A DNA stretch of 64,000 nt from Pelagibacterium limicola (lineage in GTDB: Bacteria; Pseudomonadota; Alphaproteobacteria; Rhizobiales; Devosiaceae), in assembly GCF_015694405.1 (NCBI RefSeq), contig NZ_JADQDB010000003.1, positions 62,001-126,000 of the forward strand, written 5' to 3'. A program made the position numbers and the translations under genes. The notes beneath the pieces are model-generated. The model was not told where the DNA came from. It worked only from the letters and a program-made list of their open reading frames with translations, and made no database searches. This document shows, in pieces, positions 18,184 through 27,454 of the stretch; the first letter of the stretch is position 1, and each line of letters begins with the position of its first letter.

Positions 18184-19110
18184 ATGATGGTACGCTCAAT
18201 TGCAGCACGGATGGCGGCGGCCTGGCTGGCTTTCGGCTTGGTGCTCGTAGCGACCGCCGCGGTGCACGCACAAGCCGTGCGCGTGACCGTAAACGGCACA
18301 CCGATCACCGACCAGATGATCAACGAGCGGGCTCAGCTCCTGCGGATCGAGGGTCGGGGGACGAGCAATTCGGCGCGGACGCAGATGGCGACCGACGAGT
18401 TGATCGATGATGCACTCAAGCTCGCCGAGGCTCAGCGGATCGGCGTCACCGTTTCGCCAGGTCAGGTCGACGGGGCCTTTACCACCATTGCCCGCAATAT
18501 GAACGTGAGCGCCACCAATCTCACCCAGATCCTGACCCAGAACGGGGTCAACCCGCAGACGCTTCGCTCGCGGCTGCAGGCCGCCATCGCCTGGCAGGCC
18601 GTGGTACAGCAGGCCATTTCTCCGCGCATCCAGCTCTCCGAACTCGATCTCGATCTGCGGGCCGCCGAGCAGGTACAACAGACGTCGAGCTTCGATTACA
18701 TCCTCAAGGAAGTCGTTTTCGTGATTCCGCAGGGATCGGGGGTATCGGCCTCACGCCGCACGGCGGAGGCCAACCAGTATCGCAGCCGCTTCCAGGGCTG
18801 TGACTCGGCTGTGGATCTCGTCCTTCAATTCAGCGACGCCGCAGTGCGCGATATCGGGCGCCGCCACGCGACCCAGCTTCCCGACGCCATTGCGGCTGAG
18901 CTTGCGCGGCTCAATGTCGGACAGATCACCAGCCCTCGCGTGGTCGAGCAGGGTGTTTCCATGCTGGCAATCTGCGAAAAGGCAGAAGCGCGTGACCTGA
19001 CGTTCATCAAGGATGAACTGCGACAGGAGGCTGGGACGGAAGCTCTGATTGCCGAGGCCGAAGCCTATCTCGCGCGGCTGCGCCAGCAGGCTGCCATCGT
19101 CCGCCGTTGA
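18184..19110 (+). CDS. SurA-like periplasmic chaperone
   Basis: The 308-residue precursor has a signal peptide ending at VHAQA. A SurA N-terminal chaperone domain follows (NGTPITDQMINERAQLLRIEG; TDELIDDALKLAEAQRIGVTVS). The parvulin-type prolyl isomerase domain expected at about 180-280 is hard to recognise, so this may act mainly as a chaperone for outer-membrane proteins. I chose the first of two adjacent ATGs (18184), eight bases after GGGAG at 18171-18175. Its position between lptD and pdxA matches SurA in many proteobacteria, and LptD is a classic SurA client. The stop overlaps the pdxA start. Confidence 0.85.
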   Translation: MMVRSIAARMAAAWLAFGLVLVATAAVHAQAVRVTVNGTPITDQMINERAQLLRIEGRGTSNSARTQMATDELIDDALKLAEAQRIGVTVSPGQVDGAFTTIARNMNVSATNLTQILTQNGVNPQTLRSRLQAAIAWQAVVQQAISPRIQLSELDLDLRAAEQVQQTSSFDYILKEVVFVIPQGSGVSASRRTAEANQYRSRFQGCDSAVDLVLQFSDAAVRDIGRRHATQLPDAIAAELARLNVGQITSPRVVEQGVSMLAICEKAEARDLTFIKDELRQEAGTEALIAEAEAYLARLRQQAAIVRR

Positions 19111-20111
19111 TGTTCGGATCAGGGCCCAAACCGCTCGCCCTCACGATGGGGGAGCCTGCGGGTATCGGCCCTGACCTCATCCTGCAGCTATATGCGAAAA
19201 GGGAGTCGCTCGACCTACCTCCATTCGTCGTGTTCGGTCATCGCGGCCTGCTGGCGGCCCGGGCGCGGCGGCTGGGGCTCGATTTTGACATTGTCGAGGT
19301 GACCGCGGTGTACGTCCCCGCAGGCTTTGCCGACGCGCTTCCGGTCGTTTCGATGGATGGCGAGGTAGCGGATACGCCCGCCGAGCCCGATCCCAATGTC
19401 GCTCCCATTGTCATCGGTTCCATAGCAAATGCCGTACGCGCGATCCGCCATGGCCATTTGCGCGGGCTGGTGACGGCTCCCATCCACAAGGCAACGCTCT
19501 ATGGCGCTGGGTTCGAATATCCCGGGCATACGGAGTTTCTCGCCGCGCTTGCTGCAGAGGACGACACCATACCGCGTCCAGTGATGATGCTCGCGCATGA
19601 CGACCTGCGGGTGGTGCCGCTGACTGTCCATATCCCGCTCGCGGACGTCCCGGACGCCGTGAATCAGGAATTGATCCTCGAAACCGTGCGCATTGTCGAT
19701 GCCGATCTGCGCAACCGCTTCGCAATAGCCCGCCCGCGGATAGCGATTTCGGGGCTCAACCCTCACGCGGGGGAAGACGGTACTATCGGCCGCGAAGAGA
19801 TAGAAGTGATCTCGCCTGCCCTAGAAATTCTCCGTGCTGACGGGCTGGACGTTTCCGGACCGCATCCCGCCGACACGATTTTCTACCCGCCCCACTGGCG
19901 CCGCTATGACGTGGTGGTGGCGATGTATCACGATCAAGCACTGATCCCCATTAAGACGCTGGCTTTCGATGCAGGGGTCAACGTCACGTTGGGCCTGCCA
20001 TTTGTCAGGACCTCGCCAGATCACGGCACGGCATTCGCCCTCGCTGGAAAGGGTGAAGCCTCCACAAATTCCATGTTGGCGGCGATCAGGCTGGCGGACG
20101 CAATTTCATGA
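19110..20111 (+). CDS. pdxA: 4-hydroxythreonine-4-phosphate dehydrogenase
   Basis: PdxA oxidises 4-phosphohydroxy-L-threonine with NAD in the DXP-dependent pyridoxal phosphate pathway. The 333-residue protein has the family opening ([16 protein letters not shown]) and metal-ligand histidines in TAPIHK and in [11 protein letters not shown]. The C-terminal segment [15 protein letters not shown] is also typical. The ATG at 19110 overlaps the surA stop (TGATG). The stop overlaps the ksgA start (ATGA). The surA-pdxA-ksgA order is widely conserved. Confidence 0.97.
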   Translation: MFGSGPKPLALTMGEPAGIGPDLILQLYAKRESLDLPPFVVFGHRGLLAARARRLGLDFDIVEVTAVYVPAGFADALPVVSMDGEVADTPAEPDPNVAPIVIGSIANAVRAIRHGHLRGLVTAPIHKATLYGAGFEYPGHTEFLAALAAEDDTIPRPVMMLAHDDLRVVPLTVHIPLADVPDAVNQELILETVRIVDADLRNRFAIARPRIAISGLNPHAGEDGTIGREEIEVISPALEILRADGLDVSGPHPADTIFYPPHWRRYDVVVAMYHDQALIPIKTLAFDAGVNVTLGLPFVRTSPDHGTAFALAGKGEASTNSMLAAIRLADAIS

Positions 20112-20974
20112 GTCTTATCGATACGCTGCCGCCGCTGCGCGAGGTGATCGCCGAACATGGCCTGCGCGCAAAAAAGGAGCTCGGGCAGAATTTCCTGCTC
20201 GATCTCAACCTCACCATGCGCATCGCTCGGGCTGCCGGCGACCTGACGGCGAGCACCGTCATTGAAGTCGGCCCCGGGCCGGGCGGCCTCACGCGGGCGC
20301 TCCTTGCAGCAGGCGCGAAAAAGGTCATCGCCATCGAACGTGATGAGCGCACCCTGCCGGCACTCGCGCAGATTTCGAACGCTTATCCCGGGAGGCTCGA
20401 TGTCATTTTGGCCGATGCGCTCGAGACCGACTACCGCGCGCTTTCCGATAGCGACACAAAGATTGTCGCCAACCTTCCCTACAACATCGCAACGCCGCTG
20501 TTGACCGGATGGCTGTCGCAGGAACCCTGGCCCGCCTGGTTCTCCTCGCTCACGCTGATGTTTCAGAAGGAAGTCGCCGACCGCATCGTCTCGAGACACA
20601 CGGACGATGCCTATGGTCGTCTCGGTGTCCTCGCAGGATGGCGCACCGACGCGCGAACGGTAATGAAGGTCGACCGCAACGCCTTTACGCCCCCGCCCAA
20701 GGTAACGTCCGCGGTCGTCCATCTCGTCCCGAAGCCCGTAGCTCCCGATATCGCTGTCCGCGCTTTGGAAGAAATAACCCGCCACGCCTTTGGCCAGCGC
20801 CGCAAGATGATCCGGCAGAGCCTCAAGGGCCTGAACGTTCCGTTGGACGCCTTGTTCGCAGCCACGGGCCTCAAAGGCGACGAGCGCGCCGAAAACCTTC
20901 CCGTCGCTACCTATGTCGAGCTGGCGCGCGAGGTTGGAAAGTTACGGCGCGCCTATCCTAGCGCGGCGATCTGA
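20108..20974 (+). CDS. ksgA: 16S rRNA (adenine1518/1519-N6) dimethyltransferase
   Basis: KsgA dimethylates two adjacent adenosines near the 3' end of 16S rRNA late in 30S assembly. The 288-residue protein has the SAM motif [13 protein letters not shown] and the catalytic [11 protein letters not shown], preceded by the conserved [11 protein letters not shown]. It ends the lptF-to-ksgA transcript, and its last 22 bases overlap the 3' end of the convergent gmk gene. Confidence 0.97.
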   Translation: MSLIDTLPPLREVIAEHGLRAKKELGQNFLLDLNLTMRIARAAGDLTASTVIEVGPGPGGLTRALLAAGAKKVIAIERDERTLPALAQISNAYPGRLDVILADALETDYRALSDSDTKIVANLPYNIATPLLTGWLSQEPWPAWFSSLTLMFQKEVADRIVSRHTDDAYGRLGVLAGWRTDARTVMKVDRNAFTPPPKVTSAVVHLVPKPVAPDIAVRALEEITRHAFGQRRKMIRQSLKGLNVPLDALFAATGLKGDERAENLPVATYVELAREVGKLRRAYPSAAI

Positions 20975-21594
20975 GCCTTCAGGTCCTCGACAAACCCGCC
21001 GAGTTTCGTTTGCCGCTGGCGGGCGAGGCGAGCACTGGCGAGGATGGAACGGACCATCTGGACCGATTGTTCGAGGTCTTCGTTGACCAGCACGAAATCG
21101 TACTCGTCATAGTGCTCCATCTCGATCAGCGCGTTGCGGAGACGCTTCTCGATCGTCCCGCTGCTGTCCTGAGCCCGGCGCTCCAATCGTGCCCGAAGCT
21201 CGGCAATCGAGGGCGGCAGGATGAAAACCGTGACCATATCGTCCCGGCATTTTTCGTAAAGCTGGAGCGTCCCTTGGTAGTCGATGTCGAAGAGGATATC
21301 CTTGCCCGCAGAAAGGCGCTCCTCCACCTTCGAACGCGGGGTTCCGTAGAAGTTCCCATGCACTTCTGCGGACTCGAGCAAATCGCCGCTCTCGCGCATC
21401 CGGGCGAATTCGGCCTCGTCGATGAACCAATAGTGGGTTCCATGGAGCTCGTCCGTGCGGCGCTGACGGGTCGTGACGGAGACGGACAATTCTATATTGG
21501 GGTCCTGCGCGAACAGCGCACGCGAGATCGATGATTTTCCTGCACCGGACGGCGAAGCGATCACGAGCATGACACCGCGGCGCGCGAAGTCCAT
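20953..21594 (-). CDS. gmk: Guanylate kinase
   Basis: Guanylate kinase phosphorylates GMP to GDP. The 213-residue protein has the P-loop SPSGAGKSS near residue 13 and the GMP-binding segment [14 protein letters not shown], with normal family length. The ATG at 21592-21594 follows a GGGGG run; a TTG one codon upstream is less likely. It ends a leftward run fabD-fabG-acpP-fabF-mltG-yicC-gmk and starts 10 bp past the yicC stop. Its 3' end overlaps ksgA. Confidence 0.96.
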   Translation of the reverse strand: MDFARRGVMLVIASPSGAGKSSISRALFAQDPNIELSVSVTTRQRRTDELHGTHYWFIDEAEFARMRESGDLLESAEVHGNFYGTPRSKVEERLSAGKDILFDIDYQGTLQLYEKCRDDMVTVFILPPSIAELRARLERRAQDSSGTIEKRLRNALIEMEHYDEYDFVLVNEDLEQSVQMVRSILASARLARQRQTKLGGFVEDLKAQIAALG

Positions 21595-21603
21595 CAAAGC
21601 CCC

Positions 21604-22497
21604 CTATTCCAGGTTCTGAACCTGTTCACGTAACTGATCGATCGCCGCCTTGAGGTCAAGTCCGATGGCGGTCAAGCCCACATCATTGCTCTTGGAGCAA
21701 AGCGTGTTGGCTTCGCGGTTGAATTCCTGGGAGAGAAAATCGAGTTTGCGCCCAATGGGGCCGCCCGCGGCCAGCAATGCCCTTGCCGCCTTGCTATGGG
21801 CTGCGAGCCTGTCGAGTTCCTCGCGGATATCGGCCTTGGTCGCCAGGAGCAGGGCTTCCGCATGAAGACGATCTTCGGAAAGCCCGTTGGCAGCCTCGGT
21901 AAGCGCGGAGATCTGTTCGGAAAGGCGCGCGAGAATCGCCTCACGGCTACGCCCGGGGTGGTTTTCTGCGGCTGCCGTCAGGGTTTCGATTTCCCCGACC
22001 CGCGCGCTGAGGACCGCACCGATGCGTTCCCCTTCCACGCGTCGCGTTTCAACAAGGGCGGCCATTGCCAGTTCGACGCAGCCAAGTATCGCGGCGTTGA
22101 GCCGTTCCTCGGCATCCGGGAGGAGCGGCGCCTCTTTCGTATCCAGAACCCCCTTGAGAGCGAATATACCGTCGAGGCTAGGTCTTCTGGCATCGATGCG
22201 GTCCCCAAGAGCATCCATTGCTGCGAGGATGGCGTCGAGGGCGTGGGTGTTGATGACAAGTTCGGTCGAGGCAACGTCGCGCTGGAGATTGATGAAAACC
22301 GAGAACGATCCCCGCGCCGCGCGCTCTCCGATCAGGCGGCGAATGTCGGCTTCGAGACCATCGAGGCCGGGGGAAAGGCGGGAGCGGATATCGAGCCCGC
22401 GCCCATTGGCCGACTTGATCTCGACAAGGATGGTCGCGCCTTCCGCCTCTGCAGAAGCGCGGCCGAATCCGGTCATCGAGGCGAGCGGTTTGCTCAT
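21604..22497 (-). CDS. YicC/YloC family endoribonuclease
   Basis: The 297-residue protein belongs to the YicC family, recognised from the N-terminal SMTGFGRASAEAEG and VEIKSANGRGLDIRSRLSPG. The C-terminus has KLDFLSQEFNREANTLCSKS, where conserved acidic residues and a histidine in many members bind metal. YicC of Escherichia coli is an endoribonuclease that affects small-RNA stability. I chose the ATG at 22497, preceded by AGGAGAG at a slightly long distance. The gene is almost always next to gmk, as here. Confidence 0.93.
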   Translation of the reverse strand: MSKPLASMTGFGRASAEAEGATILVEIKSANGRGLDIRSRLSPGLDGLEADIRRLIGERAARGSFSVFINLQRDVASTELVINTHALDAILAAMDALGDRIDARRPSLDGIFALKGVLDTKEAPLLPDAEERLNAAILGCVELAMAALVETRRVEGERIGAVLSARVGEIETLTAAAENHPGRSREAILARLSEQISALTEAANGLSEDRLHAEALLLATKADIREELDRLAAHSKAARALLAAGGPIGRKLDFLSQEFNREANTLCSKSNDVGLTAIGLDLKAAIDQLREQVQNLE

Positions 22498-22525
22498 GGC
22501 GCGGGCTTTCTCTCCTAAAGTGCGG

Positions 22526-23671
22526 TCAATTGCCGTTTCCAGCCGTCGCGTCTTCATCCCCAAGCACGCCTGCTTCCTCGGCCTCTTCAGCGGCCAAGGC
22601 GTCCATTGCGGCTTGTGCTTCGGCTTCGGCGCGCTCTTGGGCCGCCTGGCGCTCAATCTCGCGATAAGCGGCAACGTTCCGCTGGTGCTCAGTATAGGTA
22701 CGCGCAAAGACATGGCCATCGGAGGGCACCGCGCCTGCCGCGACGAAATAGAGATAGTCGTGATCGTCCGGATTAGCGACCGCCCGGAGCGACTGGATAC
22801 CGGGATTGGCAATCGGCCCGGGAGGCAGGCCATCGATCTGGTAGGTATTGTATGGTGTCACCTGGTCTATCTCTGATCGACGCAGTCCACGTCCGAGGGT
22901 CGATTGGCCCTGGGTAATACCATAGATGATGGTCGGGTCGGACTGGAGCCGCATGCCTATGCGCAAGCGGTTGACGAAGACACCGGCAACCTGCGGGCGC
23001 TCGGACGCCAGACCGGTTTCCTTTTCGACGATCGACGCAAGAATCAGCAACTGCTCGGGTGTCTCGATCGGCAGATTGTCCGAACGCTCCGCCCAAACGG
23101 AGGCTAGAGCCGTATCCATAGCTTCAGCCATCCTGGCAATCACGCCTTCGCGCGATTCGCCCCGCTGATATGCGTATGCTCCCGGCAACAGGCTGCCCTC
23201 GGGTGGGAGTACAGAAATGTTTCCACTGAGATTCTGGTCGGCATTGACCCGCTCAACCACCTGCCATGAGGTAAAACCTTCCGGAATCACGACCTGAAGC
23301 TGGATCGCACGGCCCTCAGTCAACTCACGCAGGATATCTGACATGGATGAGCCAGCGGCAATGTTGAATTCTCCGGCCTTGATGTCGGCATCGCGCTTGA
23401 GCGCGCTCGCGCCGAGCCGGAACACCATGGCGTTTGAGATCAGTTGCTGCTCTTCGAGACGCTGGGCCACAGTCGCCAGCGCATTGCCGGGCTCGACGAC
23501 AAAGGTGCGATCCTCCCCGAACGGCCCATCGGCATTGAAGGTCACCACGCCATAAATGGCGACGCCGGCGACGGCGAGAAGCACCAGAAGTACGAGCGTC
23601 AGCAGCCCGTTCAGTGCTTCAAGGAAACCGTTTCCGGAGCGGCGGCGCGCCCGTCTCTTTCTGTCAGCCAT
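22526..23671 (-). CDS. mltG: Endolytic murein transglycosylase MltG
   Basis: MltG cleaves nascent peptidoglycan strands at the inner membrane and so sets glycan length. The 381-residue protein has a basic N-terminus, one membrane anchor at about 20-45 and a LysM-like domain. The catalytic YceG domain has the key glutamate in ASIVEKETG, and LRIGMRLQSDPTIIYG follows. The C-terminal tail is unusually long, rich in Ala and Glu (about 335-381), and probably unstructured. It lies 107 bp after fabF on the same strand. Confidence 0.95.
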   Translation of the reverse strand: MADRKRRARRRSGNGFLEALNGLLTLVLLVLLAVAGVAIYGVVTFNADGPFGEDRTFVVEPGNALATVAQRLEEQQLISNAMVFRLGASALKRDADIKAGEFNIAAGSSMSDILRELTEGRAIQLQVVIPEGFTSWQVVERVNADQNLSGNISVLPPEGSLLPGAYAYQRGESREGVIARMAEAMDTALASVWAERSDNLPIETPEQLLILASIVEKETGLASERPQVAGVFVNRLRIGMRLQSDPTIIYGITQGQSTLGRGLRRSEIDQVTPYNTYQIDGLPPGPIANPGIQSLRAVANPDDHDYLYFVAAGAVPSDGHVFARTYTEHQRNVAAYREIERQAAQERAEAEAQAAMDALAAEEAEEAGVLGDEDATAGNGN

Positions 23672-23778
23672 GACGGTAGCTCATCCTGATTCTTCATAGG
23701 GGTCGGGCGACCCGGTGATCAAACGCCATATGGTCGAAAAATTCCGGCAAAAACAAGAGGCTCAGCCGGCGCCGGTCC

Positions 23779-25044
23779 TTAAACCTTGCGGAAGACCAGC
23801 GACGCATTGGTGCCGCCGAACCCGAAGGAATTGGACAACGCCACATTGATCTCTTTTTGGACCGGTTTGTGCGGCGCAAGGTTGATGACCGTCTCGACGG
23901 ACGGATTGTCGAGATTGAGCGTGGGTGGCGCGACATTGTCGCGCATGGCGAGTAGGGAGAAGATTGCTTCGATTGCTCCAGCCGCTCCGAGCAGGTGCCC
24001 GGTCGCCGATTTGGTGGAACTCATCACGACATTGGCAGCATGATCGCCGAGAAGACGGGTTACCGCGCCCAGTTCGATTTCGTCGCCGAGCGGTGTCGAA
24101 GTGCCGTGCGCGTTGATGTAGTCGATTTCGGCCGTCGAAATGCCGGCACGCTTGATGGCCGCCGACATGGACCGGAAGCCGCCGTTGCCGTCTTCGGCGG
24201 GCGCTGTGATGTGATGCGCGTCGCCGGAAAGCCCATAGCCGATGACTTCGCCGTAGATCTTGGCGCCGCGCGCCTTGGCGTGCTCGTATTCCTCGAGCAC
24301 GACGATCCCTGCCCCTTCGCCCATGACGAAGCCATCGCGGTCCTTGTCATAAGGTCGTGAGGCTTTTTCGGGGGTATCGTTGAAGCTCGTCGAAAGCGCG
24401 CGGCAGGCAGAAAAGCCTGCGAGCGAGAGCCGATTGACGGGAGATTCCGTTCCGCCCGCCACCATCACGTCGGCATCGCCGAGCATGATGAGCCGGGCAG
24501 CATCGCCGATGGCATGCGCGCCGGTGGAACACGCGGTGACAACCGAGTGGTTCGGACCCTTCAGGCCGTGTTCGATGGAAACATAACCCGAGGCCAGGTT
24601 GATGAGCCGACCGGGAATGAAGAAGGGGCTGATGCGGCGCGGCCCCTTTTCCGCGAGAGTGATCGAAGCATCGTAGATGCCCCCGATACCCCCGATACCC
24701 GAACCAATCAGGACGCCTGTGCGTTCCTGCTGTTCGAGGGTCTTTGCCTCATAACCCGCGTCGCGCAACGCTTGGGTCGAAGCGGCCATCGCGAATACGA
24801 TGAACGGATCGACCTTACGCTGTTCCTTGACGTCCATCCAGTCATCCGGATTGTATTTCCCTTCGGAGGTGTCTCCGAGGGGAATACGGCAGGCGATCTG
24901 GCAGGGGATGTCGTCGACCTGGAAATCGGTAACGCGCTGCGCCCCGCTTTTCGAGGCCAGCATGTTGGACCAGACGATCTCGTGACCGACGCCCAAGGGG
25001 CTGACGATCCCGAGACCCGTTACGACAACGCGACGCATGGTCAT
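23779..25044 (-). CDS. fabF: Beta-ketoacyl-ACP synthase II
   Basis: FabF condenses malonyl-ACP with acyl-ACP in fatty-acid elongation. The 421-residue enzyme has the catalytic cysteine in TACSTGAHA and the two histidines in NAHGTSTPLGD and SATGHLLGAAG. The C-terminus SFGFGGTNASLVF is typical. A second in-frame ATG lies two codons inside (25038). It follows acpP by 27 bp, the usual acpP-fabF pairing. Confidence 0.98.
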   Translation of the reverse strand: MTMRRVVVTGLGIVSPLGVGHEIVWSNMLASKSGAQRVTDFQVDDIPCQIACRIPLGDTSEGKYNPDDWMDVKEQRKVDPFIVFAMAASTQALRDAGYEAKTLEQQERTGVLIGSGIGGIGGIYDASITLAEKGPRRISPFFIPGRLINLASGYVSIEHGLKGPNHSVVTACSTGAHAIGDAARLIMLGDADVMVAGGTESPVNRLSLAGFSACRALSTSFNDTPEKASRPYDKDRDGFVMGEGAGIVVLEEYEHAKARGAKIYGEVIGYGLSGDAHHITAPAEDGNGGFRSMSAAIKRAGISTAEIDYINAHGTSTPLGDEIELGAVTRLLGDHAANVVMSSTKSATGHLLGAAGAIEAIFSLLAMRDNVAPPTLNLDNPSVETVINLAPHKPVQKEINVALSNSFGFGGTNASLVFRKV

Positions 25045-25071
25045 GGGTACGCTAACCGGCCAGCGGCCGAT

Positions 25072-25308
25072 TTATGCGGTTGCCTTGGTCAGGAACGCGA
25101 CAGCGTCACCGAACGTCTGGATGGATTCGGCGGCGTCGTCGGGGATTTCCACGCCGAACTCTTCCTCGAAAGCCATCACGAGCTCGACCTGATCGAGCGA
25201 ATCCGCACCCAGATCGTCCATGAAGCTGGCCTTTTCGGTGACCTTGTCGGCTTCGACGTTAAGGTGTTCCACGACGATCTTGCGGACGCGATCTTCGATG
25301 TCGCTCAT
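25072..25308 (-). CDS. acpP: Acyl carrier protein
   Basis: The 78-residue acidic protein carries growing acyl chains on phosphopantetheine attached to Ser37 in GADSLDQVE. Length and helix pattern are canonical. A 219-bp gap separates it from fabG. That gap holds a TTGACA and a perfect 8-bp inverted repeat, so acpP-fabF probably has its own promoter in addition to read-through from fabD-fabG. Confidence 0.99.
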   Translation of the reverse strand: MSDIEDRVRKIVVEHLNVEADKVTEKASFMDDLGADSLDQVELVMAFEEEFGVEIPDDAAESIQTFGDAVAFLTKATA

Positions 25309-25476
25309 ACTGAGTTCCTTTTTTCAGACAATCGTTTGTTGATCTTGGGCATTGTTTCAGCGGGGAACCTAAACACAAGCTTTTCAATCAGCTCCACCGC
25401 AGTGCCGGGACAAAGAATTTTTGGCTCTCTTCCTCGCTGTCCGGCCACAATGTGCCGGCGCACTTAACACACTTTC

Positions 25477-25508
25477 TTGGCGATGACCATATCGCCAACG
25501 CCTGTCAA
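25477..25508 (-). promoter_or_regulatory. Candidate acpP promoter with overlapping palindrome
   Basis: On the acpP strand a perfect -35 hexamer TTGACA (25508-25503) is followed four bases later by a perfect inverted repeat TTGGCGAT-N6-ATCGCCAA (25477-25498). The repeat covers the place of the -10 element, where no good TATAAT match is seen. It could be an operator, or a hairpin ending fabG transcription, although no T run follows it. Confidence 0.35.
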
Positions 25509-25527
25509 CGCAAGCCCTTTCCTCGCT

Positions 25528-26265
25528 CTAAAGCATAACCATCCCGCCATTCACATTGAGCGTGTGGCCGGTGATATAGCCGGCGGCATCGCTGGCAAGG
25601 AACGCCGCGCAGGCGGCGACTTCGTCGGCTGTGCCGAGGCGACCGGCAGGCACCTTCTGCATAATGGTTTCGTGCTGCTTTTCGTTCAGTTCGTCGGTCA
25701 TGGCCGAGGCTATGAAGCCCGGGGCGATCATGTTGACGGTAACACCGCGGCTCGCGACTTCGTATGCGAGCGCTTTGGACATGCCGCCAAGGCCCGCCTT
25801 GGTTGCGGCATAATTGCCCTGGCCAGGATTGCCGACGACACCGACGACCGAAGTGATCGAGATGATGCGGCCGAAGCGGCGTTTCATCATGCCCTTCACC
25901 GCTGCGCGCGTCAGGTGGAAGGGCGCGGTGAGGTTGATCTTGAGGACATCGTCCCACTCCTCGTCCTTCATGCGCATGAAGAGGTTGTCGCGCGTCATGC
26001 CGGCATTGTTGATGAGGATATCGAGTCCGCCCATGGTGGCTTCCGCGTCCGGGACGAGGCGCTCGACGGCGTCGAGATCGGAAAGATTGCAGGGCAGGAT
26101 ATGGGTCTTGCCCGAAATGCCTTTTGCGACATCTTCGAGGGCGCCCATGCGGGTTCCGCTGAGCGCGACTTCAGCCCCCTGGGCCGCGAGCGCCTTGGCG
26201 ATCGCGCTGCCGATGCCGCCGCTCGCGCCAGTGACCAATGCCTTTTTACCGGTGAGGTCGAACAT
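25528..26265 (-). CDS. fabG: 3-oxoacyl-ACP reductase
   Basis: FabG reduces 3-oxoacyl-ACP with NADPH. The 245-residue short-chain dehydrogenase has the cofactor loop TGASGGIG, the NNAG motif and the catalytic Ser, Tyr and Lys in ITSVVGVVG and NYAATKAG. It ends with the standard ITGHTLNVNGGM. I chose the ATG at 26265, which GAAGG precedes by nine bases; the open frame starting at 26301 would overlap fabD. It follows fabD by 28 bp. Confidence 0.97.
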   Translation of the reverse strand: MFDLTGKKALVTGASGGIGSAIAKALAAQGAEVALSGTRMGALEDVAKGISGKTHILPCNLSDLDAVERLVPDAEATMGGLDILINNAGMTRDNLFMRMKDEEWDDVLKINLTAPFHLTRAAVKGMMKRRFGRIISITSVVGVVGNPGQGNYAATKAGLGGMSKALAYEVASRGVTVNMIAPGFIASAMTDELNEKQHETIMQKVPAGRLGTADEVAACAAFLASDAAGYITGHTLNVNGGMVML

Positions 26266-26293
26266 GATGGCTACCTTCTTTTCTTCTTGAGCC

Positions 26294-27241
26294 TCAGCCA
26301 CGCGCGGCGATCAAGGCTTCGATGTCCTCTGCCGTCCCAACGGCCTGAGCGGTCAGGCCGGGATCGATGCGCTTGGCAAGTCCGGTCAGGACCTTCCCGG
26401 TGCCCAGTTCATAAAGTTCGCTTACGCCGGCATCCTTGGCCAGCCAGCTCACGCTCTCAGTCCAACGGACCATGCCCGTAACCTGCTCGACAAGTCGGTT
26501 GCGGATTTCGCCGGGATCGGAAATCGGTCGCGCAAGGACATTGGAGACGACCGGCACCACCGGCGCCTTCATCTCGACTGCCGCGAGCGCCTCACGCATC
26601 GCCTCGGCAGCCGGCGCCATCAGCGCGCAATGGAACGGCGCGCTCACGGGCAGCGCCAGGGCGCGCTTGGCGCCCTTGCCCTTGGCGAGTTCGATAGCCC
26701 GCTCGATCGCAGCGAGGTTACCCGAGACGACGACCTGTCCCGGAGAATTGTCATTGGCGACGTCGCAGACTTCGCCTTGTGCGGCCTCCGCGGCAATCGC
26801 CTTCACGTCGTCCATCTCCAGCCCCAGCAACGCTGCCATGGCGCCCTGCCCCACCGGCACGGCCTGCTGCATGGCGCGGCCGCGGATCTGCAGGAGCCGC
26901 GCGGTGTCGGAGAGCGAAAACGTGCCGGCCGCGCAAAGAGCGGAATATTCGCCCAGCGAATGACCGGCGACATAGCTGGCGGCACCGGCCACCGTTACGC
27001 CCCGGGCTTCCAGCACCCGGATCACCGCCATCGATGTGGCCATCAGCGCGGGCTGGGCATTCTCGGTGAGCCGCAGCGTATCCTCGGGGCCCTCGAACAT
27101 GATCGCCGAGAGCTTTAGGCCCAGCGCATCGTCGACTTCGGCGAACACCTCACGGGCTTCGACGAAATTATCGGCGAGATCGCGGCCCATGCCGACGGCC
27201 TGGCTACCTTGGCCGGGGAAGGTGAATGCAGGTTTGCTCAT
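26294..27241 (-). CDS. fabD: Malonyl-CoA:ACP transacylase
   Basis: FabD loads malonyl groups on acyl carrier protein. The 315-residue enzyme has the GQGSQ oxyanion motif near the N-terminus and the catalytic serine in GHSLGEYSAL. A downstream histidine lies in APFHCALM. It is the first gene of the leftward fabD-fabG-acpP-fabF-mltG-yicC-gmk run, with a strong GGAGGGA just before the ATG. It is divergent from the UspA gene across 213 bp. Confidence 0.97.
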   Translation of the reverse strand: MSKPAFTFPGQGSQAVGMGRDLADNFVEAREVFAEVDDALGLKLSAIMFEGPEDTLRLTENAQPALMATSMAVIRVLEARGVTVAGAASYVAGHSLGEYSALCAAGTFSLSDTARLLQIRGRAMQQAVPVGQGAMAALLGLEMDDVKAIAAEAAQGEVCDVANDNSPGQVVVSGNLAAIERAIELAKGKGAKRALALPVSAPFHCALMAPAAEAMREALAAVEMKAPVVPVVSNVLARPISDPGEIRNRLVEQVTGMVRWTESVSWLAKDAGVSELYELGTGKVLTGLAKRIDPGLTAQAVGTAEDIEALIAARG

Positions 27242-27374
27242 GATCCCTCCGAACGATTGTTCTTTATTGACGGAACTTTATGGCGCGGTGATGGGCCGCG
27301 CAACTGCCCGCAATGCCGCGCAGTGTCAAGGCGGGAGCCCAACAAAGCTGCGGATAATCGGATCCGCCCGGCAG

Positions 27375-27388
27375 TTGACCGAAGTCAA
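27375..27388 (+). promoter_or_regulatory. FNR/FixK-type box upstream of uspA-like gene
   Basis: TTGAC-CGAA-GTCAA is a perfect dyad of the FNR/FixK (anaerobox) form. TATTCA at 27411-27416 lies at the right distance to be the -10 of a class II promoter with the box centred near -41. Universal stress genes are common FNR/FixK targets in alphaproteobacteria, so oxygen- or redox-controlled activation is likely. Confidence 0.65.
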
Positions 27389-27454
27389 GGCGCCGGTCGC
27401 TGCGGCGACGTATTCAAGGGTTCATAGGAGCGGCAATTGCTCAGGAGGCTGGCC

